Assembly (NCBI GenBank): GCA_034665745.1
Contig: JAXDJJ010000033.1
Span: forward strand, 1-47,959
Direction: 5' to 3'
Source of the DNA: JAXDJJ01 sp034665745
GTDB taxonomy: Bacteria > Actinomycetota > CADDZG01 > WHSQ01
Length of the DNA stretch: 47,959 nt
Of the stretch, positions 9,255 through 17,433 are shown piece after piece; position 1 is the stretch's first letter; each line of letters opens with the position of its first letter. Below the pieces are notes generated by a model. That model saw nothing but the letters and a program-made list of their open reading frames with translations. It searched no databases and had not been told where the DNA came from. The position numbers and the translations under genes are program-made.

Positions 9255-9958
9255 GCGAACCTGGCGGAGCGCGGGTGCTGGTTGTCGATGACGATCCGCA
9301 GATGCAGCGGGCGGTGACGAACGCTCTTCGTGCACGCGGGTACTCCGTGTTCACGGCAGGGGACGGCGAGACTGCCCTGGAGATGCTCGCAGCGGAGCAA
9401 CTGGATCTGGTTCTGTTAGACCTCGGCCTCCCGAACCTCGATGGACGCGAGGTCATCGAACGTTTGCGCGCCTGGTCGGAGATCCCGGTCATCGTCCTGT
9501 CGGTGCGCGACGGTCAAGATGAGAAGGCTGCGGCGCTCGACGCTGGAGCCGACGACTACATCACAAAGCCGTTCGGCGCGAAGGAGCTGCTTGCCCGGAT
9601 GCGAGCGGTCCTCCGCCGCGCATCGCCCGATCAGCCCGAGCCGATCCTTAGGTTCGGCGAGCTCGAGATCGACATCCCTCGCCAACTCGTGAAACTAGAT
9701 GGCAACGCGATCCACCTCACGCCGACCGAATACCGCTTGTTGGAAGCGATGGTATCGAGCCCTGGGAAGTTGCTCACCCATGGATGGTTATTGCAGAGGG
9801 TGTGGGGGCCGGGGTACGCGACCGAGTCTCACTACCTACGGTTGTACGTGCGGCAGTTGCGGCAGAAGTTGAACGACGATCCGTCGCTGCCGCGCTGGAT
9901 CACCACCGAGCCGGGCGTTGGCTATCGCTGGCTGCAGGAACCCTCGGGTACCGACTGA
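9251..9958 (+). CDS. KdpE-like OmpR-family response regulator
   Basis: A 235-residue regulator: receiver domain with acidic pocket D13-D15, phospho-acceptor D57 (LVLLDLGLPN) and ITKPFG, then an OmpR/PhoB winged-helix DNA-binding domain (LTPTEYRLLEAMVSSPGKLLTHGWLLQRVWG). In KdpDE systems the regulator activates potassium transporters. Here no kdpFABC is in view, and the nearest transporter is the divergent KimA-like permease, so that gene is the obvious candidate target (inference). I chose ATG 9251 because it forms the ATGA overlap with the kinase stop and matches the family N-terminus; in-frame starts upstream lie inside the kinase gene. Confidence 0.92.
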   Translation: MSEPGGARVLVVDDDPQMQRAVTNALRARGYSVFTAGDGETALEMLAAEQLDLVLLDLGLPNLDGREVIERLRAWSEIPVIVLSVRDGQDEKAAALDAGADDYITKPFGAKELLARMRAVLRRASPDQPEPILRFGELEIDIPRQLVKLDGNAIHLTPTEYRLLEAMVSSPGKLLTHGWLLQRVWGPGYATESHYLRLYVRQLRQKLNDDPSLPRWITTEPGVGYRWLQEPSGTD

Positions 9959-10013
9959 CCTGAAGCGCCTCGCCCGACGATGATCCGTCACACCCCTTCG
10001 CTAGCTTGACGAG

Positions 10014-10622
10014 ATGCTGCTCGACCGCACCGTGTCTCTCGCCGCGCGGCCCCGCTGCTTCGGATGCCGCGCTCCCGGCGACTGGTTGTGCTCGTCGTGT
10101 GATGCCGGGCTCGGTCCCCCTCTCCGGACGGACCTAGTACCCCGGGTCGATCGCTTGTGGACGCCGTGGGCCTACGAGGGGGCCGCGCGCGACCTGGTGT
10201 TGGCCTTGAAGCTTCGAGCGCGTCGACCGGCTGCGATCCCCCTAGCTGACACGCTCGCCCGGGCCATCCAGGCAACCGGCTCGGCGGCGACGGTCATCAC
10301 CTGGGTTCCCGGCCGGCGGCCGGACAGTCGTGCGCGCGGGTTCGATCATGCGGAGCTGATCGCGCGGTCCCTAGGGGAGTGTCTTGGCCTGCCCGTGCAC
10401 AGCCTGCTCGCTCGAACCGGAGACCGACCCGACCAAACCACCCTCTCCGGCTCCGATCGGCGCAGCAACCTGAAAAGTGCTTTCGTTGCTCTTCAGACAC
10501 CACAGAAGGTGTTGTTGGTCGACGACCTAGTCACAACGGGTGCCACCGCCGGCGCGTGTGCTGGGTCACTTCGTGACCGTGGGGCTACCTATGTGGAAGT
10601 CGCTGCCCCCTGCAGAGCATGA
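10014..10622 (+). CDS. ComF-family phosphoribosyltransferase-like protein
   Basis: A 202-residue protein with the ComF layout: an N-terminal zinc finger (C15-x2-C18 and C26-x2-C29), then a type I phosphoribosyltransferase domain with the PRPP loop VLLVDDLVTTGATAGA. YEGAARDLVLALKLRARR is typical of the family. ComF is needed for DNA uptake in naturally competent bacteria, but homologues occur widely in non-competent species and the function here is unknown. A TAGCTT element lies 6 nt before ATG 10014 and no Shine-Dalgarno is seen, so the transcript may be leaderless. Confidence 0.88.
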   Translation: MLLDRTVSLAARPRCFGCRAPGDWLCSSCDAGLGPPLRTDLVPRVDRLWTPWAYEGAARDLVLALKLRARRPAAIPLADTLARAIQATGSAATVITWVPGRRPDSRARGFDHAELIARSLGECLGLPVHSLLARTGDRPDQTTLSGSDRRSNLKSAFVALQTPQKVLLVDDLVTTGATAGACAGSLRDRGATYVEVAAPCRA

Positions 10623-10748
10623 CCAAATCCGGTCCCTGCACAAATATCTAGGCACAATTGCTTAGCGCTTTGTTACTGGTCTGGCCCATACAATCGCCCG
10701 AGAAGGTTGTTAAACGGGCTTAGCGACTCTTAACGGACAGGGGATGCG

Positions 10749-11423
10749 GTGGCTGAAAACGACGATGCGATCAAGGTCCTAGTCGTAGACGATCACGCAC
10801 TGTTCCGTCGGGGACTCGAGATGGTCCTGGATGGCGAACCCGACATCGATGTTGTCGGCGAGGCATCAGACGGTCACGAAGCGATCGAGCGTGCCGAGAA
10901 GACCACTCCGGATGTAGTCCTTATGGACGTCCGCATGCCGAAGCGTTCGGGCATCGAGGCCACCCGTGCGATCAAGGACACCTTGCCCTCGACCAAGATC
11001 CTGATGCTGACGATCTCCGACGAAGAAGCTGACCTGTACGAAGCGATCAAGGCAGGTGCCTCGGGCTATCTCCTCAAAGAGATCAGCATCGAGGAGGTCG
11101 CCGACGCGGTTCGCCAGGTGCACGCAGGCCAGTCCCTGATCTCTCCGTCCATGGCTTCGAAGCTCCTCACGGAATTCGCCTCGATGGTGAAACGCCGGGA
11201 CGAACGGACCCAGGTGCCCGGCCCAAGGCTCACCGACCGCGAGCTCGAGGTCCTGAAGCTCGTTGCGAAGGGCATGAACAACAGGGACATCGGCTCGGAG
11301 CTATTCATCTCCGAGAACACCGTGAAGAACCACGTCCGCAACATCCTCGAGAAACTGCACCTTCACTCACGCATGGAAGCGGTCGTCTACGCCGTGCGCG
11401 AGAAGCTCCTCGACATCAAATAG
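10749..11423 (+). CDS. NarL/LuxR-family response regulator
   Basis: A 224-residue regulator. Its receiver domain has the acidic pair D14-D15, phospho-acceptor D60 (VVLMDVRMPK) and the SGYLLKE region. A linker leads to a LuxR-type helix-turn-helix (LTDRELEVLKLVAKGMNNRDIG, then SENTVKNHVRNILEKLH). Such regulators normally pair with a HisKA_3 kinase, but none lies beside it, so it is an orphan in this window. Start GTG 10749 is preceded by a CAGGGG. An overlapping ATG at 10744 is in another frame. It sits 56 nt upstream of secA; whether it affects secA is unknown. Confidence 0.9.
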   Translation: MAENDDAIKVLVVDDHALFRRGLEMVLDGEPDIDVVGEASDGHEAIERAEKTTPDVVLMDVRMPKRSGIEATRAIKDTLPSTKILMLTISDEEADLYEAIKAGASGYLLKEISIEEVADAVRQVHAGQSLISPSMASKLLTEFASMVKRRDERTQVPGPRLTDRELEVLKLVAKGMNNRDIGSELFISENTVKNHVRNILEKLHLHSRMEAVVYAVREKLLDIK

Positions 11424-11464
11424 TCCGGACCGGCCTAGGTTTTCGCCTTTCCCCCAGAACCACC

Positions 11465-11470
11465 GATAAT
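11465..11470 (+). promoter_or_regulatory. Candidate -10 element (GATAAT) for leaderless secA
   Basis: GATAAT lies 9 nt upstream of the secA ATG in the 56-nt gap after the response regulator gene, and no Shine-Dalgarno is present. This fits transcription starting at the ATG itself. The -35 region is not recognisable. Confidence 0.4.
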
Positions 11471-11479
11471 GGTGCGCTG

Positions 11480-14227
11480 ATGGGAATCTTCCAGAAAGTC
11501 CTAGCCGCCGGAGAGGGCAAGAAGCTCAAGCTTCTCGAGGGCATCGTTCCTCGGGTCAATGCCTTCGAGGACGAGTTCCGCAAGCTGAGCGACGACGCCC
11601 TCCGTGGCAAGACTGCAGAGTTCAAGGAGCGCTTGACCAACGGGGCCGATCTCGACGATCTCCTTCCCGAGGCCTTCGCCGTTACGCGAGAGGGCGCCGA
11701 CCGGGCTATCGGCCAGCGCCACTTCAACGTGCAGATCATGGGTGGTGCGGCCCTCCACCAGGGCTGGATCTCGGAGATGAAGACCGGTGAAGGAAAGACC
11801 CTCACCTCGACCCTCGCCGTGTACCTCAACGCTCTGTGGGGAGAGGGCGTGCACCTCGTGACCACCAACGACTACCTAGTGAAGCGAGACTCCGAGTGGA
11901 TGGGCCAGGTGTACAGGTTCCTCGGGATGACCACCGGTCAGATCCAAGCGCAGATGTCTCCGGCGGAGCGCAAACCGGCCTATGCGTCCGACATCACTTA
12001 CGGAACGAACAACGAGTTCGGGTTCGACTACCTCCGCGACAACATGGTCACCGAATTCGACCGCCTGGTGCAGCGCGGTCACTACATGGCGGTGGTCGAC
12101 GAGGTCGACTCCATCCTCGTTGACGAAGCCAGGACCCCGTTGATCATCTCGGGCGCGATCCAAGAGAACAACAAGTGGTACCAGCAGTTCGCGCGGATCA
12201 CACCTCGGCTTGAAAACGACGTCCACTACGAGGTCGACGAAAAGAAGCACACGGTTGCCGTGACCGAAGAGGGTGTGGCCAAAGTCGAGGAGATCCTCGG
12301 TATCGAGAACATGTATGACCACGTAAACGTCGACATGATCCATCACCTCCAAGCGGCCCTGAAGGCGAAAGAGCTCTACAAGAAGGACGTCGAATACATC
12401 GTCCAACACGGTGAAGTCCTCATCGTCGACGAGCACACCGGTCGCACGCTGCCCGGCCGTCGCTACTCGGAAGGTCTGCACCAAGCCATCGAAGCCAAAG
12501 AGGGCGTCCACATCAAAGAGGAGAACCAGACGCTCGCAACGATCACGTTGCAGAACTACTTCCGCATGTACGAGAAGTTGGCCGGGATGACGGGTACTGC
12601 TCTCACAGAGGCAGCCGAGTTCGGCCACATCTACAAGCTCGAGGTTGCTCCCATCCCCACGAACCGTCCGATGATTAGGGCGGACGAGCAGGACTTCATC
12701 TATAAGACCGCCGATGCGAAGTGGGAGGCGGTAGCCGATGACGTCGCGGAGCGTGCAGAGAAGGGGCAGCCGGTTCTGCTCGGAACGGTTTCCGTAGAGA
12801 AGTCCGAGCACCTCTCACGTGTGTTGTCGAAGAAGGGCGTTGCACACACCGTTCTGAACGCGAAGCATCACGAGAAAGAGGGTGCGATCGTTGCCCAAGC
12901 CGGTCGCCTCAGCGCGGTGACGGTGGCAACGAACATGGCCGGTCGTGGAGTCGACATCATCCTCGGCGGGAACCCGGAGGCCATGGCGCGCCAGGAGATG
13001 AAGGCGGCCGGGTGGGACAACGACGCATATCTCCTCGGCGAATACCCCGAAGAAGACATGAAGGCTTACGAGGCCGACTACACGCCTCTCTACGAGAAGT
13101 TCAAAGCAGAGTGCGCGGTCGAGCACGTCGAGGTCGTCGAGCGTGGGGGGCTCTACGTGCTTGGGACCGAGCGCCACGAGTCCCGCCGTATCGACAACCA
13201 GCTGCGTGGTCGTTCCGGCCGCCAGGGTGACCCCGGCGAAAGTCGGTTCTATCTGTCGCTGGAAGACGATCTGATGCGCTTGTTCGCGTCCGACCGCATC
13301 GGGTCGGTGATGGACCGTCTGAAGATCCCCGACGACGTGCCCATCGAAGCCAAGATGGTGTCCAAGGCCATCCAGCGTGCACAGTCACAGGTCGAGTCCA
13401 TGAACTTCGAGATCAGGAAGAACGTCCTCAAATACGACGAGGTCATGGACAAGCAGCGCCAGGTGATCTATTCGGAGCGGCGCAAGATCCTCGAGGGCGC
13501 CGACTTCCACGACCAGTCGCTCGAGTTGATCGGTGATGTTGTCGCTTCTGCCGTCGGCGAGCACGCGACCGACGAGCTACACCCCGAGGAATGGGACTGG
13601 GAGCAACTCTTCGCCCGGGTTCGTGAGATCTACCCGACGAACCTGAAGCCCGGCGACTTCGATCACGAACACACGACCCACGAGGAGATCACCGACGCTT
13701 TCGTCAAGGACGCGTTGGAGACCTATGAGAAGCGGGAAGCGGAATTCGGTGCGGAACAACTCCGGGAGATCGAACGTCTCGTCTTACTCAACGTCATCGA
13801 TAACCGGTGGCGCGAGCATCTCTACGAGATGGACTACCTGCAGGAAGGCATCGGGCTTCGCGCGATGGCCCAACGTGATCCCCTCGTCGAGTACCAGCGT
13901 GAGGGCTTCGACATGTTCCTCGCGATGCAAGAGACGATCAAGGAAGACTTCGCCCGGTACGTCTTCCACGTCGAAGCGGTCCGCGACGACGGCCGTTCGG
14001 ACCCGGTACAGATGCGGCAAGAACGTCGTCAGATCCCGATGACCCAGATGCAGGCACCGCCCGAGGCGATGGAGGTTGACGGTCAGGGCCACCCGCCGGC
14101 CGAGAGTGAAGGCGTAGTCGTGTCACAAGCGATCTCCGACAAGATCCCTCGCAATGCACCCTGCCCGTGCGGCAGTGGCAAGAAGTACAAGCAGTGTCAC
14201 GGCGCCCCGGGGGCCGCGGCCCTCTAA
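11480..14227 (+). CDS. secA: Preprotein translocase ATPase SecA
   Basis: A full-length 915-residue SecA, the motor that drives unfolded preproteins through SecYEG. The Walker A region is MKTGEGKTLTSTL near residue 100, the DEAD-type site VVDEVDSILVDEARTPL near 210, and the second helicase half contains TVATNMAGRGVDIILGGNPE and LRGRSGRQGDPGES. The protein ends in a SEC-C zinc motif (CPCGSGKKYKQCHG), which binds SecB or ribosomes in other species. It resembles the housekeeping SecA1. The start ATG lacks a Shine-Dalgarno and is probably leaderless. The next gene converges 5 nt away without an obvious terminator. Confidence 0.97.
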   Translation: MGIFQKVLAAGEGKKLKLLEGIVPRVNAFEDEFRKLSDDALRGKTAEFKERLTNGADLDDLLPEAFAVTREGADRAIGQRHFNVQIMGGAALHQGWISEMKTGEGKTLTSTLAVYLNALWGEGVHLVTTNDYLVKRDSEWMGQVYRFLGMTTGQIQAQMSPAERKPAYASDITYGTNNEFGFDYLRDNMVTEFDRLVQRGHYMAVVDEVDSILVDEARTPLIISGAIQENNKWYQQFARITPRLENDVHYEVDEKKHTVAVTEEGVAKVEEILGIENMYDHVNVDMIHHLQAALKAKELYKKDVEYIVQHGEVLIVDEHTGRTLPGRRYSEGLHQAIEAKEGVHIKEENQTLATITLQNYFRMYEKLAGMTGTALTEAAEFGHIYKLEVAPIPTNRPMIRADEQDFIYKTADAKWEAVADDVAERAEKGQPVLLGTVSVEKSEHLSRVLSKKGVAHTVLNAKHHEKEGAIVAQAGRLSAVTVATNMAGRGVDIILGGNPEAMARQEMKAAGWDNDAYLLGEYPEEDMKAYEADYTPLYEKFKAECAVEHVEVVERGGLYVLGTERHESRRIDNQLRGRSGRQGDPGESRFYLSLEDDLMRLFASDRIGSVMDRLKIPDDVPIEAKMVSKAIQRAQSQVESMNFEIRKNVLKYDEVMDKQRQVIYSERRKILEGADFHDQSLELIGDVVASAVGEHATDELHPEEWDWEQLFARVREIYPTNLKPGDFDHEHTTHEEITDAFVKDALETYEKREAEFGAEQLREIERLVLLNVIDNRWREHLYEMDYLQEGIGLRAMAQRDPLVEYQREGFDMFLAMQETIKEDFARYVFHVEAVRDDGRSDPVQMRQERRQIPMTQMQAPPEAMEVDGQGHPPAESEGVVVSQAISDKIPRNAPCPCGSGKKYKQCHGAPGAAAL

Positions 14228-14232
14228 AGGTT

Positions 14233-14805
14233 CTACAGGTCGTGTCGGATCCACACCCGGTTCCCCGAATCACCGATGTCGGGGGTCGCGTCTTGACAAG
14301 CTTCGGGACGATTGCAATCGCTGCCCGTCTTCTCGTAATAGGTGAAGACCCGGTACTTGTATGACTTCAGGTGTTTGCGCAGCAGGTGCTTGCCGAATCT
14401 CACGCGCACCGACCTGTTGTCCGGCCGGCTGAGCGAGACGTTCGCAACGAACTTCGGCGGATCCCCCAACGTGTTGTAGAGCTTCGCCTTGAGTTCACCG
14501 TTCTTGACGTTGATGACGAGCAGCCTCTCGGGAGGGCTCGTCCGGTTATCGCCCGGCAACTGGAACTCGATCTGGATGCTGTCGTTGCTGTTGACGTCAT
14601 CGAGCCCCCACGACTCCTGAGTCGTGATCGTGTGCTCGAGCTTGTTCCGCCCAAAGGCGAAGTGGTGCCCATGCGCCACAGATGCGATATCGAGGACACC
14701 CGGGCTGTCGTCAGGATCGCTCTTTTCGCCGGTGTCCGCGAAAGCAGGCACGGCGAGCAACACGGTCATCGCCAGGACTCCAACCAGCCGTGATCTCACG
14801 CCCAT
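14233..14805 (-). CDS. Exported protein of unknown function
   Basis: A 190-residue predicted secreted protein that I do not recognise. It starts with a clear signal peptide (MGVRSRLVGVLAMTVLLAVPAFA). The mature part is mostly polar beta-strand-like sequence (IQIEFQLPGDNR, RLLVINVKNGELKAKLYN) and ends with two cysteines and VWIRHDL. I chose ATG 14803-14805 because GGGGGAGG lies about 9 nt upstream; an in-frame start at 14883 would put 26 residues before the signal peptide. It is divergent from the LPFTG surface protein and both are exported, so a shared role at the cell surface is possible. No motif identifies an enzyme. Confidence 0.72.
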   Translation of the reverse strand: MGVRSRLVGVLAMTVLLAVPAFADTGEKSDPDDSPGVLDIASVAHGHHFAFGRNKLEHTITTQESWGLDDVNSNDSIQIEFQLPGDNRTSPPERLLVINVKNGELKAKLYNTLGDPPKFVANVSLSRPDNRSVRVRFGKHLLRKHLKSYKYRVFTYYEKTGSDCNRPEACQDATPDIGDSGNRVWIRHDL

Positions 14806-14950
14806 CACACTAAGCCTCCCCCCTGTAAGCCCCCAGAATCTTCCGGACAAATCCGGACATTGCCACAGAGAGTGGTTTGACAACTACGAAGGGTGGGCAT
14901 CTACGAACTAGTTAAAACGAACCAACCCATGAACGACTAGGAGGACGAAG

Positions 14951-15892
14951 ATGCAGAAGCGAGGCTTTTCGGTACTGACGCTGCTGGCGGCGCTGTTCGC
15001 GCTGTTCGCATTCACGGTTGCCCCGGCCTTCGCCGGTGGCGATCACGATGGTGACGGGGACTCGAACTCCTCGACGCATTACAACGAGGACAACGACACC
15101 AACGATGGTGGGACCCCGAACAACGTTTCAGACGACGGGGATAACCGTCATCCGTCCGGCAAGGACCGTTCCGTCGAGCACGGCAACTCCGGGAACCAGG
15201 GCAAGTCAGAGTCTGACCCCGACGGCGACTCCAACGGTGGAGCGGACAAGCCGAACGGTTCCGGCGGCGTGGATCTTGCCGACCAAGACGGCAACAACGG
15301 TTGTGGCAACGACGACGATTTCGAAGACGACAACAACGGCAACTGTGGCGGCCACAAAGACAAGGTCAAGGGTAGCCACGAAGAGTCGGACGATGTCTGT
15401 GACGACGACGAGTCCATGAGCTCGCAAGGCAACTCCGAGCACGGCAACTCCGACGAGACCTGTGGTGACGAGGTCAAGGGTACCGACGACCACGTTTGTG
15501 ACGACGACGACACCATGGCCGCAGGCGAGACCTGTGGCGATGACGAGGTCAAGTCCGACCACGAGGTCTGTGACGACGACGACACCATGGCCGCAGGCGA
15601 GACCTGTGGCGACGACGAGGTCAAGTCCGACAACGAGGCCATCTGCGAGAAGGTCATGGCTGCCGACCAGGACGAGTGCAACGACGTCCTCGGCACGATC
15701 ATCCACAGGGGCTCGGGTGACAGCGTTCTCGGCTCGACCCTGAACAGGGGCCCGTCGGTCGCTGCTGCTGGAGCAACGGCAGGCGCGGCGCTGCCCTTCA
15801 CGGGCATGGGCGTGATCCCGTTCATCCTGATCGCCCTCATCCTTGTTGCAGCGGGTCTGTACCTCGCTCGCCGCGGCGGCTCGAGGGTCTAA
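14951..15892 (+). CDS. Cys/Asp-rich repeat surface protein with LPFTG sorting signal
   Basis: A 313-residue exported protein with an N-terminal signal peptide (ending PAFAGG). A long, very acidic low-complexity region rich in D, N, G, S and E follows. A Cys-bearing tandem repeat of 24 residues comes next. The tail is LPFTG (residues 281-285), a hydrophobic span and RRGGSRV. LPxTG plus membrane span plus basic tail is the signal for sortase anchoring, although no sortase is in the window. The acidic runs next to paired cysteines suggest metal or cation binding or a disulfide-linked stalk (inference). AGGAGG precedes ATG 14951 and a strong hairpin terminator follows the gene. I know no characterised homologue. 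Confidence 0.85.
   Translation: MQKRGFSVLTLLAALFALFAFTVAPAFAGGDHDGDGDSNSSTHYNEDNDTNDGGTPNNVSDDGDNRHPSGKDRSVEHGNSGNQGKSESDPDGDSNGGADKPNGSGGVDLADQDGNNGCGNDDDFEDDNNGNCGGHKDKVKGSHEESDDVCDDDESMSSQGNSEHGNSDETCGDEVKGTDDHVCDDDDTMAAGETCGDDEVKSDHEVCDDDDTMAAGETCGDDEVKSDNEAICEKVMAADQDECNDVLGTIIHRGSGDSVLGSTLNRGPSVAAAGATAGAALPFTGMGVIPFILIALILVAAGLYLARRGGSRV
15452..15640 (+). repeat. 72-bp tandem repeat (about 2.6 copies) inside the LPFTG protein gene
   Basis: Units begin at 15452, 15524 and 15596, exactly 72 bp apart, so the reading frame is kept and each adds 24 residues. The consensus is an ETCGDDEVKSD part and a CDDDDTMAAG part, each carrying one Cys. The middle and third copies are nearly identical and the first is more diverged (GTDDH in place of SDHE). 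A further degenerate unit may lie upstream near 15390-15420. Confidence 0.9.
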
Positions 15893-15926
15893 GTACGACC
15901 CACTAGCTCTAAAAGAAGGGCGGTGT

Positions 15927-15952
15927 GAAGGGGCCTTCGGGCCCCTTCTTCG
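15927..15952 (+). terminator. Rho-independent-like terminator after the LPFTG protein gene
   Basis: A perfect 9-bp GC-rich stem (15927-15935 paired with 15940-15948) closed by a TTCG tetraloop and followed by TT. It lies 34 nt after the stop codon at 15890-15892. The short T tract is normal for high-GC actinobacterial terminators. Confidence 0.8.
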
Positions 15953-15968
15953 CGTCTATAACCTTGCG

Positions 15969-16664
15969 ATGGTGAACACCGCCTCCAACCATCCGATCGA
16001 GATCGAGTCCGTGTCCTTGGACCGTGCGGGCCGTCCAGTGCTCCATGAGGTTTCGGCACGCTTCGCTCGAGGTGGGGTCACCGCGATCGTGGGTCCCTCG
16101 GGCGCGGGGAAGACGAGTCTCCTCCGCTGCATCAACCGACTCGAGGAGCCCGACGGGGGACGAGTCTTGTTGGACGGTGAGGACATCCGATCTTTAGATC
16201 CGACCGAACTGCGCAAACGGGTGGGGATGATCTTTCAGACACCCGTGCTGTTCGAGGGAGGCGTCCGCGCGAACCTCGCCTACGGCCTCGATGGTGTGCC
16301 GGACCACGAGGTCGCATCTGCCCTCGAGTCCGCGGGCCTGTCGGCTTCTTTCCTCGAACGAGAGTCACCAGCGCTGTCGGTGGGCCAAGCGCAACGTGTC
16401 TGCATCGCTCGCGCGTTGGTGCGCTCGCCGGAGGCATTGATCCTCGACGAACCCACCTCGGCCCTCGATCTGAAAGCGACCGCTCGCATCGAAGAGCTGC
16501 TGGTGTCGCTCGCGCACAACGGACTAACCATCATCGTCGTCACGCACGACCTCCCCCAGGCTCGGCGGATAGCAACCGAAGCCCTGCTGCTAGACGAAGG
16601 ACGAGTGGTTGCTGCAGGGACACCCGACGAGGTCGCTGCTAACTGGCCCGGGGGAGCGGCATGA
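15969..16664 (+). CDS. ABC transporter ATP-binding protein, FetA (YbbL)-like
   Basis: A 231-residue nucleotide-binding subunit: Walker A GPSGAGKTS, an altered signature LSVGQAQRV, Walker B LILDEPTSALD, and the switch histidine in VVTHDLPQ. It overlaps by 4 nt (ATGA) with a UPF0014 membrane protein gene. That pair is the FetA-FetB arrangement, described in E. coli as an exporter that lowers cellular iron and protects against oxidative stress; plant STAR1/STAR2 are relatives linked to aluminium tolerance. Start ATG 15969 was chosen over an in-frame start at 15843, which lies inside the preceding gene. TATAAC 6 nt upstream suggests a leaderless transcript. Confidence 0.83.
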   Translation: MVNTASNHPIEIESVSLDRAGRPVLHEVSARFARGGVTAIVGPSGAGKTSLLRCINRLEEPDGGRVLLDGEDIRSLDPTELRKRVGMIFQTPVLFEGGVRANLAYGLDGVPDHEVASALESAGLSASFLERESPALSVGQAQRVCIARALVRSPEALILDEPTSALDLKATARIEELLVSLAHNGLTIIVVTHDLPQARRIATEALLLDEGRVVAAGTPDEVAANWPGGAA

Positions 16665-17422
16665 CAGACGCGAGCGTCATAGGCGTTCTCCTCTCACTGA
16701 TCCTGGTCGCGGTGGCCTTCGCCGTGTCGATGCGCTTCAGGTTGAAACTCGAATCGGACCTCGCGATCGCGACGGTGAGAGCGATCGTGCAGCTCAGCGT
16801 CGTTGCTCTGGTCATCACGTTCGTCTTCGACCACGAGCTGCTCGCGATCGGAGTCGTTCTGTTGATGCTCGGCGCCGCGTCGTGGACGTCAGCAAGGCGT
16901 CTGAAGGGGATCCCTCGCGGCCCCCAACTTGCGACCCTCGCGATCGCATCCGGTGCCATCGTCGGCCTTGTCGTCGTGTTTGGTACCGGCGTATTCGACC
17001 TCGAGCCCCGTTTCGTGATCCCGATCGCCGGGATGCTGATCGGCAACTGCATGACGGCGGTGTCGGTCGCCGGGGTACGGGTCAAGGAGGAGTTGACCGA
17101 CAAGACCCTCGAGGTCGAAGCCAGGCTGGCGCTGGGTGTGCGTGCTCGCGATGCCCTCACGCCCTACATCCGACGCGCCACGACGACGGCCTTGATCCCC
17201 ATCATCGACACGACCAAGACGGTCGGGCTGATCACTCTGCCCGGCGCGTTCACCGGCATGCTCCTCGGCGGCGCAACCCCTGCACAAGCAGCGCGCGTGC
17301 AATTGATCGTCCTGTTCATGTTGCTCGGCGCGGTTGCGATCGCAGGGATGACCACAACATTGCTCGTCACGCGCATGTTCGTGGGGCCGGGCGAAAGGAT
17401 CGTGATCCCGACCGAAAGGTAG
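16661..17422 (+). CDS. UPF0014 / FetB-like ABC transporter permease
   Basis: A 253-residue membrane protein with about seven hydrophobic segments. It carries family blocks of the UPF0014/FetB group: VRAIVQLSVVALVI, PIAGMLIGNCMTAVSVA, and ALIPIIDTTKTVGLITLPGA followed by GMLLGGATP. It would form the membrane channel driven by the upstream ATPase, probably exporting iron (family knowledge from FetAB; substrate unproven here). Translation is coupled to the ATPase by the ATGA overlap. Its TAG stop sits inside a TAGGCT element that may be the -10 box of prfB, so the two genes are packed very tightly. Confidence 0.85.
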   Translation: MTDASVIGVLLSLILVAVAFAVSMRFRLKLESDLAIATVRAIVQLSVVALVITFVFDHELLAIGVVLLMLGAASWTSARRLKGIPRGPQLATLAIASGAIVGLVVVFGTGVFDLEPRFVIPIAGMLIGNCMTAVSVAGVRVKEELTDKTLEVEARLALGVRARDALTPYIRRATTTALIPIIDTTKTVGLITLPGAFTGMLLGGATPAQAARVQLIVLFMLLGAVAIAGMTTTLLVTRMFVGPGERIVIPTER

Positions 17423-17433
17423 GCTTGCGAATC

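Noticed and set aside
11876..12811. 311-residue minus-strand open frame
   Set aside because: It lies within secA on the opposite strand and shows no family motif.
15452..15640. Tandem repeat as a CRISPR array
   Set aside because: Repeats are contiguous 72-bp in-frame units inside a coding region without spacers.
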